Of a DNA stretch of 62,006 nucleotides, positions 7,933 through 15,784 are shown one piece after another (the stretch's first letter is position 1; each line of letters begins with the position of its first letter). The notes beneath the pieces were generated by a model. It did not search any database, was not told the DNA's origin, and saw only the letters and a list, made by a program, of their open reading frames with translations. Origin of the DNA: Leucobacter sp. wl10. GTDB taxonomy: Bacteria > Actinomycetota > Actinomycetes > Actinomycetales > Microbacteriaceae. Made by a program: the position numbers and the translations under genes. The stretch spans positions 1-62,006 of the forward strand of contig NZ_KZ984007.1 of NCBI RefSeq assembly GCF_003569785.1, given 5' to 3'.

Positions 7933-8728
7933 TCACGAGAGCTCCTGTTCTTGTCGGGTCAGTAGCCGGTCGACGTCTGTCACCCGCGTCCGGTTCGCTG
8001 GCCTCGCTGCCTTCACGAAGGACACCCACCGGAGAACCGCGCACGGTGCGCAGGTGCTCGGGCGATGGTCGTAGAGGAGTACGACGACATCAGGCAGCAC
8101 GTTCTCCTGATCCGCCTTCGACCGTCCGACGTGGATGACCACCCCGTCCTGGCTGTGGAGTTCCAGATTGTCGAGCGCGAGCCCGGTGGCTTCGCTGCGG
8201 TGCATGGCACCCGCGAAGCCGAGCCAGATCGCCACGGTGTCGCGCGCCGCGGCGACACCGGCGGGGAATGCGCGGTGGTCCATCGCGCGGATGATCTTGG
8301 CCACATCGTCAAGCAGCAGCGGCTTCTTCCGTGTCGGCCGACGCGGGTGCTGCTTCTGGGATCCTCGCACGAGGTTCACGACCCCGAGATGCCCGGTCGG
8401 GTCGAGGTGGCCTTCGCGGAGGTGCCGGTCGACGATGCCGGCGAGCCGCTGCCGGATCGTGGAGACGGCATAGGGCGGGCTCCCGGCGGGTGCGGTCATC
8501 GAAGTGACAAACCATCTGACGGTCTCTGGGTGTGCAGGAAGCGGGTCGAGACTGTTGGCATCGCAGAACACGGTGAAGGCCCACCACGCTTGGTCGTACG
8601 CGCGCTTCGTGTTCGAAGCGTGGGTGTGCTCCTCGAGCGACCGCGAAAGCGCTTCGAGCTCGTGCAGGTGACCTGCCCCCGTCGACGGGGGTGACCGGTG
8701 CGGGGAAGAGGCGCCGAATGGTGCTCAT
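7933..8728 (-). pseudogene. Tyrosine recombinase/integrase, truncated and frameshifted
   Basis: The core frame (from about 8680 to 7933) reads SNTKRAYDQAWWAFTVFCD followed by a SAM-like core-binding domain and the start of the catalytic domain. The catalytic Arg is in AMHRSEATGLALD and the beta-hairpin Lys in GRSKADQE. The C-terminal HxxR, His/Trp and nucleophilic Tyr are absent because the frame stops just after LLTRQEQELS. The N-terminal MSTIRRLFPAPVTPVDG lies in another frame; one base too many in a run of five G (near 8690) explains the shift. Typical decayed phage or island integrase. Confidence 0.75.
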
Positions 8729-8768
8729 CCCGTCCGTCCCGACGATGGGTTCTTGATAATGAGGATTC

Positions 8769-10559
8769 TCATGGCATGGAATGCTGTGGATCCCGCAGAG
8801 TCTTTGCCCACACTTCGGCAATTAGAATGGGGTCATGGGCCGTGTTCATCGCCCCAAGTTCCTGTTGGTCTTCAGTTGAAAGGGATGAATGCCGTCCTCC
8901 TGCCACACCACTCGGAGGCAGCGTGCTGTGCCACGTGACCTCGGCGAGCGGGGGAGGAGAGTCTTCCCACATGCCGATCACTTGCACACGACCGGTGCCT
9001 GTTGTGTAGCGGCTGCCCACTCCGTTCTTAGCTCGGTGAATGAGGACCCGCTTCACGACTTTGCGCAGGGCTTCGTTCACCATATCCACGTCACCGTGCT
9101 CCCAGATCGCAACAAGCGCATCGAACGCGGAAAGCTCAGGGATAGTGACAGAGGTGTCTCTCGATTCAATCGCTCGCTTCTGGGAGATGAGGTCATCGAG
9201 CTCAACCTTGAGCGCTGCTCGGCGCCCGTCCATCTCGGCTATCTCGTCGTCATCTACGGCGGTGACTTTCATATCGAGGTAGCGTCCGCGCAGCTTCGTC
9301 ACGGCCTCGATTCTCTTGTCGATAGCGGCGAGGGCTGCCTGAGTGCGCTCGGTTTCCTTCACCTTCTCGATGGCGGCGTTGTAGGCCCTTTCTTCTCTGG
9401 AGTTCGCGATGATCCACTTGAGAACTTCGTCCTCAGCGTAGCTCTGCTTGATCATCACAGGAGTCGGACAGAACCGCGTCGCCTTGGTGTTGTGCTTGGA
9501 CTGGAAGCACTTGTGTACGCGATGCTCTTGTGGCGTGCCGGGATGCACCTTGTGAATGATCAGTTTGCGGCCGCACACCGCGCAGTACTTGAGCGACGAC
9601 AGGCGGTGAGCGACCCGAGCTTCGCTTGGCGGATGCTTCTCTGCATGCCGCAAGACGTATCTGTCCCACAGATCCCGGTCAATGATCGCGGGGCGGGCTC
9701 CTTCAGCGAATTTGCACTCGTTCGGGTTGTAGGTCTTCCGAGCCCCGCTGGGCGTGAATCCAACCACGCGACGGTCGACGAGCAGCCCCGCTGCGATGCC
9801 AGAGTCCATGATCTTCCACAGGGAAGTGGTCTGCATAATCCGACCGGTGTTGGTAGTCACGTCGGCCTTTCGCATCTCCTTCACGATTTGATAGAAGCTG
9901 AGTCCAGCAACAAACTCCTGGTAGGCCTGCCTCAGCCACGGCCCCTGCCCCGGGTGGATCGAGCACTGGTCCGCGGGATCGTCATCACGTCCGATCTCGC
10001 TCTTCACGTATCCCCATCGGACATGGCCATTGCGGAGGAGTCCTTTGCCTACCCGGTACTCCTGGATGTTCATCCAGGTCTCACCGATCTGATCGGATTG
10101 CAGCTGAGCGATCGCGAGTGTCTGCGTCAGGGAGAATTTCCCCATCGGCGTTTCGATGTCGTCGAGATTCTCGGTTGCGGATCCGATGAAGCCTCCTGTC
10201 TCGTGCAGGGCCATGACGTTGAGCATCGAGTCGAGAGGATTTCGTCCCCAACGGGACGCCTTCCAGACAACGATGCCTTCCGCCTCTCTGCGACGGATGC
10301 GCTCGATGCTCTTGCTGATACGTCTCTTGCTGAACTCTCGTCCGGACAGGTCAAGATCTATGATGGGTTCGCCGACAATAGTGAGCCCTTCACGCTCCGC
10401 CAACTTGCGGCATACCTCTTCCTGCACGTCGTCGGATATCAGGGTGTCCTTTCGATCACCGACCTTCGAGACGCGTGTGTAGACGAGCACACGATCTCGA
10501 CGCCTCCGCTTCTGACCAGCGTTTCTCTTACTGAGTGCGCTGAAAGCCGTTCGATCCAT
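8769..10559 (-). CDS. Large serine recombinase (site-specific integrase)
   Basis: A 596-residue serine integrase that would catalyse integration and excision of the element. The resolvase domain starts at about residue 23 with VLVYTRVS, placing the nucleophile at Ser31, and includes SGREFSKRR and KASRWGRNPLDSM. The recombinase domain covers about 175-300, a zinc ribbon has Cys326, Cys329, Cys351 and Cys364, and a coiled coil runs over about 385-470, as in large serine recombinases. The gene starts about 50 bases from the methyltransferase junction and reads away from it. It appears complete, so the element may still be mobile if both ends are intact. Confidence 0.9.
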   Translation of the reverse strand: MDRTAFSALSKRNAGQKRRRRDRVLVYTRVSKVGDRKDTLISDDVQEEVCRKLAEREGLTIVGEPIIDLDLSGREFSKRRISKSIERIRRREAEGIVVWKASRWGRNPLDSMLNVMALHETGGFIGSATENLDDIETPMGKFSLTQTLAIAQLQSDQIGETWMNIQEYRVGKGLLRNGHVRWGYVKSEIGRDDDPADQCSIHPGQGPWLRQAYQEFVAGLSFYQIVKEMRKADVTTNTGRIMQTTSLWKIMDSGIAAGLLVDRRVVGFTPSGARKTYNPNECKFAEGARPAIIDRDLWDRYVLRHAEKHPPSEARVAHRLSSLKYCAVCGRKLIIHKVHPGTPQEHRVHKCFQSKHNTKATRFCPTPVMIKQSYAEDEVLKWIIANSREERAYNAAIEKVKETERTQAALAAIDKRIEAVTKLRGRYLDMKVTAVDDDEIAEMDGRRAALKVELDDLISQKRAIESRDTSVTIPELSAFDALVAIWEHGDVDMVNEALRKVVKRVLIHRAKNGVGSRYTTGTGRVQVIGMWEDSPPPLAEVTWHSTLPPSGVAGGRHSSLSTEDQQELGAMNTAHDPILIAEVWAKTLRDPQHSMP

Positions 10560-10574
10560 ACTGTTTGCCGCCCT

Positions 10575-10625
10575 TCCTGCCTGGCATCTATGGATGTGAC
10601 CGGCTCTGACTTTTTAGAACCAACG
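10575..10625. other. Attachment-site junction (attL/attR) within a trmH-type gene
   Basis: Left of about 10612 the sequence has no methyltransferase similarity; right of it the frame reads TNVGAVFRS, the conserved first motif of the SPOUT domain. The junction lies just upstream of the serine recombinase start, where such attachment sites normally sit. The exact core cannot be fixed without the other junction or an empty site; ACGACGAACGTCGGG at 10622 onward is a candidate shared stretch. Confidence 0.6.
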
Positions 10626-11099
10626 ACGAACGTCGGGGCCGTGTTCCGCTCGGTCGCGGCTCTCGGAGCCGACGCGGTGCTGCTCTCGCCGGCCTGCGCC
10701 GATCCGCTCTACCGTCGCGCGGTGCGCGTCAGCATGGGCGCCGTGCTGCAGGTGCCGTGGGCCCGCCTGCCCGACTGGCCCGTCGCCGGCCCGCTGCTGC
10801 GGGAGGAGGGTTACGAGCTGACGGCGTTCGCGCTGCGGGACGGCGCGGAGGACCTCGCCGGCTTCGTGGAGCAGCTGCCCGAGCGGCTCGCGCTGCTCTT
10901 CGGCGCGGAGGGGGCGGGACTCAGCCGCCGAGCGCTCGCGTCCGCCACCCGCTCGGTCGTGATCCCGATGGAGCACGGCGTCGACTCGCTCAACGTGGCG
11001 ACCGCGGCCGCGCTGGCGCTGTGGGCCGTGCGCACCGCCGACCGGCGCGCTTCGGAGAATCGCGAGGTTCCGGCGGGGATCCCGGGGGGCGGTGCATGA
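10590..11099 (+). pseudogene. TrmH/SpoU-family RNA 2'-O-methyltransferase, 3' part interrupted by the element
   Basis: The frame encodes a SPOUT methyltransferase C-terminal domain: TNVGAVFRSVAALGADAV, then CADPLYRRAVRVSMGAVLQVPW, then LLFGAEGAGLSRRAL, and SLNVATAAALALWAV at the end. Family members carry about 100 more N-terminal residues (a substrate-binding domain and the first SPOUT strand), which are missing. An ATG at 10590 in element DNA is in frame and could start a 169-residue hybrid, but it would lack the first strand of the knot fold. The stop overlaps the next gene (ATGA), showing an ancient operon with the PAP2 phosphatase. Confidence 0.8.
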
Positions 11100-11884
11100 C
11101 CGGCTCCGCAGGGAGGCTGCAGGCGCTCTGGTCCACGGTACTCTGGGCCGTCGTGGGCGTCGGATCCTATGTGCTCGGCGTGCGCAACGCCCTCGGCCAG
11201 CGGGCGGAGGACAGCGCGCTCGGAGCGGCAGAGTTCACCTACAGCCCGCCGCCTCCGCTCAACCTCGTCTCGATCCCCTCAGTGGCCGTCGCGCTGCTGC
11301 TCGTCGGGGTGCTCGCCGGTTTCGTGCACGGGATCCGCCGCGCCGTCATGGTGACGGTGGTGCCTTCGCTCGCGATCGTCGCCTCACAGATGCTGAAGCA
11401 GCAGCTGCTCACGCGCCCGCAGCTGTTCGAGCTCGACCTGCCGAACACCTTCCCGAGCGGTCACATGACGGTGTTCACCGCGCTCGCCGCCGCGCTCGTC
11501 TGGGCGGTGCCGACGCGCGTTCGCTCGCTCGTGGCGATCGGGGGAGCGGCGCTGCTCGGAGCTGCCGGGTGGCAGCTGCTCGCGTACGGCTGGCATCGCC
11601 CCAGCGACGTGCTCGGCGGGCTCGCGCTCGGAACGCTGGCGTTCTCCCTGGCTTGCCTCATGAGGCCCACGACGGCGCGGGGACGCGCGGTGCTGGGCCG
11701 CACGACCTCCATCGGGCTGGCGCTCGTGGGGTGGATCACGGTGGCGGGCGCGCTCGCCCTGGCGGGGGTCGCCGCGTGGCGCAGCAGCCCCGACCTGATG
11801 CTGATCGCGGGGGAGTTCGGCGCGGTCGGGGTCGGCGCGCTGGCGGCTCGGTCCCTGTTCGCGCTGAGTTCCGGCCGCTCCTGA
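11096..11884 (+). CDS. PAP2-family membrane phosphatase
   Basis: A 262-residue integral membrane protein of the phosphatidic acid phosphatase type 2 superfamily. The three active-site motifs are present: KQQLLTRP (101-108), PSGH (120-123) and GWHRPSDV (165-172, catalytic His in the last). At least six hydrophobic helices surround them, and two further helices follow at the C-terminus. It would dephosphorylate a lipid phosphate or pyrophosphate at the outer face of the membrane. Start ATG 11096 overlaps the preceding methyltransferase stop by four bases. With that gene broken, its expression now depends on DNA supplied by the element. Confidence 0.85.
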   Translation: MTGSAGRLQALWSTVLWAVVGVGSYVLGVRNALGQRAEDSALGAAEFTYSPPPPLNLVSIPSVAVALLLVGVLAGFVHGIRRAVMVTVVPSLAIVASQMLKQQLLTRPQLFELDLPNTFPSGHMTVFTALAAALVWAVPTRVRSLVAIGGAALLGAAGWQLLAYGWHRPSDVLGGLALGTLAFSLACLMRPTTARGRAVLGRTTSIGLALVGWITVAGALALAGVAAWRSSPDLMLIAGEFGAVGVGALAARSLFALSSGRS

Positions 11885-11894
11885 GAGCCCGGAG

Positions 11895-12755
11895 TCAGGA
11901 GCGCGGCCCCGGGTCGGCCTCGTCGGCTCGGCCCGCCCGCTCCCGGCGCAGCAGGCGCTCCGTGCTCATCGCGAACCCCTCCGACACGAGGAAGCGCCTC
12001 AGCTGGCCGGCTCCGACGGCTACCGGAGTCGCACAGCGTATCGCCCAGCGGCCCGCCCGCTCGAGGTCGTCGAACAGGCTCGCGAGCCGCGCCGCGTCTC
12101 CGGGCGAGGCGAGTACGGCGCCTGGCGGTTCGGACGCGGCAAGCGCGGAGAGCTCGACGATCTCCGAAGGCGTGACCCAGGTGTCGTCCGGTCCGGGGGA
12201 GACCTCAAGAGCGAACCCGAGCGCTCGCGCGCGCGCCCTTAGGTCGCCCAGCGGCGGGAGAGGAGCGGATCGATCCTCCGAAACCATGGACCGCATCCAA
12301 GATTCGCTGTGCGGGTGGTAGCCGCGCCGAAGGTACAGCGACCTCGCGCGCGCATTGCCACCCATCACATCCACCGCCGCCACGCCGATGCCGCGTTCCC
12401 GCGCTTGCGCGTCCACGGCGTCCATGAGGCGGGACCCGAGCCCCGCGCCGCGGATCCCGGGCAGCACGCTCAACGTCTCGAGCACCTGGGCCCGCTCTCC
12501 GCCGATGGCTTCCTCGTGCGCCAGCGCGTAGCCCACGGCGGAGTCGCCGTCGAGCGCCAACCAGACGGACAGGCCGGAGGGCCCCGACGCGAGCCGTTCA
12601 TAGTGCGCTCTGCGCAGCGGCCAGCTCTCCGGGCGCGGGATCGTGGGCAGCCCGGCGGCTCCGACGGAGAGGTGGTGCGCGAACAGGGAGTTCCAGAGGC
12701 CCTCCAGGCGGGGGAGCAGCTCGCTGCCTCCGCGCAGCAGACGGGTCGGGTGCAT
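11895..12755 (-). CDS. GNAT-family N-acetyltransferase
   Basis: A 286-residue protein with one recognisable GNAT domain in the first half: the strand LETLSVLPGIRGAGLGSRLMDAV contains the R/Q-x-x-G-x-G/A acetyl-CoA motif (GIRGAGLG), and NARARSLYLRRGYHPH is the usual C-terminal motif. The second half (about 155-286) is less clear and may be a degenerate second GNAT-like fold. It is divergent from a broken TetR gene, with a repeated GAGTATTC element between them. Substrate unknown. Confidence 0.8.
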   Translation of the reverse strand: MHPTRLLRGGSELLPRLEGLWNSLFAHHLSVGAAGLPTIPRPESWPLRRAHYERLASGPSGLSVWLALDGDSAVGYALAHEEAIGGERAQVLETLSVLPGIRGAGLGSRLMDAVDAQARERGIGVAAVDVMGGNARARSLYLRRGYHPHSESWMRSMVSEDRSAPLPPLGDLRARARALGFALEVSPGPDDTWVTPSEIVELSALAASEPPGAVLASPGDAARLASLFDDLERAGRWAIRCATPVAVGAGQLRRFLVSEGFAMSTERLLRRERAGRADEADPGPRS

Positions 12756-12781
12756 CAGGCGAACCTCCTTCGAACAGGACT

Positions 12782-12799
12782 GAGTATTCTAGAGTATTC
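12782..12799. repeat. Tandem GAGTATTC direct repeat between GNAT and TetR pseudogene
   Basis: The octamer GAGTATTC occurs twice with two bases between, an AT-rich island in very GC-rich DNA, 27-44 bases upstream of the GNAT start. It may be an operator or the -10 region of the divergent promoters. Confidence 0.45.
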
Positions 12800-12906
12800 A
12801 TCATGGGGAGTCTGCGCCGTTTCTGAGACGCGCCGATCGGGGGATCCGTGACGAGAGAGACGCGCCGCAGGCGGCCCGGACGCGGGGGCGGGAGGCGCAA
12901 AGACGG

Positions 12907-13386
12907 GTGATCGAGGGCGCCGCCCGGGTGTTCGGGAACTTCGGATACGAAGCCGCGAGCCTGCCGATGATCGCGGAGGCCTCGGAAATCCCGACGGGGT
13001 CGATCCACTTCCACTTCAGCTCCAAGGAGCAGCTCGCGCTGGCCGTCCTGCAGGAGCAGCAGCTCCGATCGATGTCGCTCCTGCGATCGATCAGCGCGCT
13101 CGAGGAGGGAACGTTCAGCGCCCCCTCGAGGAGCTCGTACGAGGACTGGATCGAGAGTATCCGCGCGCAACTCGCGAAGCGACGACCTGCTGGGCGCCGT
13201 CCAGGACATGTGGGAACTGTTCATCGACGGGATCGCGCCAGTCGGCGCCGGCGATGCGGCCTGGGCCGCGCTGCATCGCGCATTCGGAGCCGAGGCCCCG
13301 AGGTCGGGAGGCGTCATATGCACGATAATCGATATTATGTCAGTTTGGATGCTGTTCCGTTGCCAGAACGCCCTCCACGGTGTTGA
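12907..13386 (+). pseudogene. TetR-family regulator (gamma-butyrolactone receptor-like), frameshifted
   Basis: The N-terminal helix-turn-helix is excellent: RVIEGAARVFGNFGYEAAS, then SEIPTGSIHFHFSSKEQLALAV, the pattern of ScbR/ArpA-like TetR proteins. A typical N-terminal arm (TRGREAQRR) is coded in frame upstream of the GTG at 12907 but has no ATG or GTG start before it. Near 13175 the frame breaks: the natural continuation (SDDLLGAVQDMWELFIDG, then AWAALHRAFGAEA) lies in the next frame and dissolves at an AT-rich stretch around 13315-13345. The frame used here ends in Arg-rich nonsense. Probably inactive unless a sequencing error explains the shift. Confidence 0.7.
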
Positions 13387-13442
13387 GTGGGCGAAGACGA
13401 GCGCGCTCCCCTCGCAGCGCGCATTGCACGGAAGGCGACGCG

Positions 13443-14012
13443 ATGAGAGCGCTCCGATACTCGATCAACATCACGCTCGACGGCTGCTGCCACCACGAGG
13501 CGGGAATCCCGCCCGACGAGGAGTCGATGAGCTACTGGACCGCCGAGATGGAACGAGCGGACGCCCTGTTGTTCGGCCGGGTGACCTACGAGATGATGGA
13601 GTCGGCCTGGCGGAGACCGGCCGACGGCGCGTGGCCCGACTGGATGGACGAGTGGGACATCCCGTTCGCCGAGGCCATCGACCGGGCGGAGAAGCACGTC
13701 GTGTCGAGCACGCTGAGCGGCGTTGATTGGAACGCCGAGCTGGTGCGAGGCGACCTGGGTGAAGCGGTCCGACTCCTCAAGCAGGAGCCCGGTGAGCGCC
13801 TGTGGGTGGGCGGGGTGACGCTCCCCCTGGCGCTCGCTGGTCTGGGACTGATCGACGAGTACGAGTTGCTCGTGCAGCCGGTCGTCGCCGGACGCGGGCC
13901 GACGCTGCTCGCCGGCCTGCGCGAGCGCATCCGGCTCGAGCTGGTGGATCGCCGCGAGTTCCGCTCCGGAACGGTCGCCATGCGATACCGGCCCGCTCGA
14001 CACGACGCGTGA
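13443..14012 (+). CDS. RibD C-terminal/dihydrofolate reductase-like protein
   Basis: A 189-residue single-domain protein of the RibD_C (DHFR-like) superfamily. Supporting segments are the N-terminal strand MRALRYSINITLDG, the GRVTYEMMESAW motif, KHVVSS, and LWVGGVTLPLALAGLGLIDEYELLVQPVVAGRGP, which forms the NADP-binding half. These stand-alone actinobacterial proteins are presumed NADPH-dependent reductases of unknown substrate and are not the housekeeping folA. Start ATG 13443 is the first ATG before the conserved strand; the open frame upstream belongs to the TetR pseudogene region. Confidence 0.85.
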   Translation: MRALRYSINITLDGCCHHEAGIPPDEESMSYWTAEMERADALLFGRVTYEMMESAWRRPADGAWPDWMDEWDIPFAEAIDRAEKHVVSSTLSGVDWNAELVRGDLGEAVRLLKQEPGERLWVGGVTLPLALAGLGLIDEYELLVQPVVAGRGPTLLAGLRERIRLELVDRREFRSGTVAMRYRPARHDA

Positions 14013-14094
14013 GCTGATCGGGGCGGTGCGGCGGCCGCTCCCCCGCGACCGGATCCCGCGCTTCGGCCGGCCGCGCAGCCCTAGACTGGGCGGC

Positions 14095-14730
14095 ATGTAC
14101 GTCAAGATCTGCGGACTGCGCGACGCCGGCACGGCCCGGCACGCGGTGTCGAGCGGCGCCGACGCGGTTGGCGTCGTGATGAGCCCGGCGAGTCCGCGCC
14201 ACGCGACGGCGGGCCAGGCCGTCGAGGTGGTCGATGCCGCTCGCGCGGCGGCGCGCCTCGAGGATCGCCCGGTCGACACCGTGCTCGTGGTGAACCGCAT
14301 GCCGGCCGCCGAGGCCGCAGGTGTAGCGCTCGAACTCGGCTTCGACGTGCTGCAACTGCACGGCTCTTACGCAGCCGCGGACTTCGCGGCCGCACGGGAG
14401 CTGCTCCCCCGCCTGTGGCGCGCCGCCTCGCTGGAGCGCCACCCCGGGCTGCGCGCCGGCGAGTTCGGCGAGGAGCGGCTTCTCGTCGACGGCGCCTCCC
14501 CCGGTTCGGGCGAGGCGTGGGATCTCTCGGGGATCGCCGCGGGCGCCGAGGCCCGTGCGCTGCTGGGCGACGGCTGGCTGCTGGCCGGCGGTCTCGATCC
14601 GCGCAACGTCGCGCAGGCGATCCGGGCCACCCGCCCGTGGGGCGTGGACGTCTCCAGCGGGGTCGAGCGGTCTCCCGGGCAGAAGGATCCCGAGCTGATC
14701 GCACGATTCATCGACGCGGCACGGGCGTAA
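14095..14730 (+). CDS. trpF: Phosphoribosylanthranilate isomerase
   Basis: Catalyses the Amadori rearrangement of N-(5'-phosphoribosyl)anthranilate to CdRP in tryptophan synthesis. The 211-residue TIM barrel begins YVKICGLRD, the family signature with the catalytic Cys, and continues GADAVGVVM, LELGFDVLQLHG, LLAGGLDPRNV and WGVDVSSGVERSPGQKD, the phosphate-binding and catalytic Asp end. It starts at ATG 14095 and stands alone; trpD lies 1 kb downstream on the opposite strand, so the pathway genes are near but not in one operon. Confidence 0.92.
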   Translation: MYVKICGLRDAGTARHAVSSGADAVGVVMSPASPRHATAGQAVEVVDAARAAARLEDRPVDTVLVVNRMPAAEAAGVALELGFDVLQLHGSYAAADFAAARELLPRLWRAASLERHPGLRAGEFGEERLLVDGASPGSGEAWDLSGIAAGAEARALLGDGWLLAGGLDPRNVAQAIRATRPWGVDVSSGVERSPGQKDPELIARFIDAARA

Positions 14731-14813
14731 CGCCCCCGGATCCGGATCCAGCCCCGGCGCTCCGGTTCTCCCAGACGTCCGACACCGACTCTGGCGCATT
14801 CCGCATCGACGCT

Positions 14814-14829
14814 GTAACCTGTTCGTTAT
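14814..14829 (+). promoter_or_regulatory. Possible MtrA-type box upstream of the M23 peptidase
   Basis: GTAAC and GTTAT stand six bases apart, matching the actinobacterial MtrA pattern GTNAC-n6-GTNAC with one mismatch. It lies 45-60 bases upstream of the M23 peptidase start. MtrA-regulated genes commonly encode cell-wall hydrolases. Sequence match only. Confidence 0.4.
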
Positions 14830-14873
14830 GTTTGCGCCGGAGCACCGGCGTCGCCCCGACCTCGAGGGACCGC

Positions 14874-15782
14874 ATGCCCACCTCTGACACCGCGACCGGC
14901 CGGTCTGTCCATCCCTCGCGCCGCTCGCTGCGCGAGCCCGGCCCTCGGCGAACGGCGACCGGATCGGTCCGCGTTCCGGTCGCCGAGCACGTCCCGGTGA
15001 CCACCGTCTCTCCCGCCTCCCCCAAGAGTCCGAGGGTTCCGCTGCGGCGGCGCCTGGCGGGGCTCGTGGCGGCCGCGAGCGCCTGCGGGCTGGCCTTAGC
15101 CCTCGCCCTCCCCGTGACCCAGCAGGCCGGTCAGGCCTCCCCCGGCGCGGGCGCGGTGCTCGATTCCCAGCGGCTCTTCTCCGAGACCTCCCTCGAGGAG
15201 ATGCCCTCGTCGCTCACGGAGATCAGCGCCGCCGACGCCGAGGTCGCATCGTCGGGCGACTACGCCTTCGATCCCTCCGTCCTGGTCAACTACCCCTTCG
15301 ACACGACCGTGACCCTCACCGACGGCTTCGCCTACCGCACGGCGCCGGTCGAGCAGTTCCACGATGCGCAGGACTTCGCCGCCGCCCCGGGCACGCCGAT
15401 CCGGGCCATCGCCGACGGCACGGTGCTCGAGGCCGGCTGGGCGAGCGATGGCTGCGGCTTCTCCCTCAAGCTGGGCCACGAGATCGACGGAGCGGATGTG
15501 ACGAGCCGCTACTGCCACATGCAGGCCGACTCGCACTCGCTCGCGGTCGGCGACACCGTGCGCATGGGCGATCAGGTCGGCGCGGTGGGCAACACGGGCA
15601 TGTCGTTCGGACCGCACCTGCACCTCGCGCTCCGGGTGGACGACAAACCGGCGGATCCCATGCCCTTCATCGCGGAGTACAATCGCAAGAAGCGCACGGC
15701 GGGTTCCTCATCGACCTCGGAACCCGCGACCCCGGCGGCGCCCGCCGTCCCGGCGTCCGAGCCTCCGCCCAGGACCGCGTAG
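14874..15782 (+). CDS. M23-family metallopeptidase (LytM type)
   Basis: A 302-residue secreted or anchored endopeptidase that should cut peptide cross-links of peptidoglycan. A basic N-terminal region of about 58 residues precedes a hydrophobic helix (about 60-82). The peptidase domain shows His163 and Asp167 in QFHDAQDF and GPHLH at 246-250, with His215 in YCHM, consistent with the zinc and catalytic residues of the M23 family. A Ser/Pro/Ala-rich tail ends the protein. Start ATG 14874 is the first in frame before the basic region; the open frame upstream overlaps trpF. A possible MtrA box precedes it. Confidence 0.88.
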   Translation: MPTSDTATGRSVHPSRRSLREPGPRRTATGSVRVPVAEHVPVTTVSPASPKSPRVPLRRRLAGLVAAASACGLALALALPVTQQAGQASPGAGAVLDSQRLFSETSLEEMPSSLTEISAADAEVASSGDYAFDPSVLVNYPFDTTVTLTDGFAYRTAPVEQFHDAQDFAAAPGTPIRAIADGTVLEAGWASDGCGFSLKLGHEIDGADVTSRYCHMQADSHSLAVGDTVRMGDQVGAVGNTGMSFGPHLHLALRVDDKPADPMPFIAEYNRKKRTAGSSSTSEPATPAAPAVPASEPPPRTA

Positions 15783-15784
15783 CC

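Larger units (their letters stand above)
1..10612. mobile_element. Right-hand part of an integrated element (genomic island)
   Basis: This stretch ends at a junction inside a TrmH/SpoU methyltransferase gene: to the right the methyltransferase reading frame is well conserved, to the left its N-terminal half is missing. A large serine recombinase gene begins about 50 bases from the junction and reads away from it, the usual layout of an integrase next to its attachment site. Accessory content (ABC exporter, ECF sigma, three TetR/AvrD genes, a decayed tyrosine recombinase, gene fragments) and a visibly lower GC content than the housekeeping DNA to the right support transfer. The left end is outside the window, so size and element class (phage, ICE or other island) are unknown. 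Confidence 0.75.

Noticed and set aside
8889..11099. Plus-strand open frame of about 736 codons antisense to the serine recombinase
   Set aside because: Only the last part, from about 10612, shows homology (methyltransferase). The rest is antisense to an obvious recombinase.
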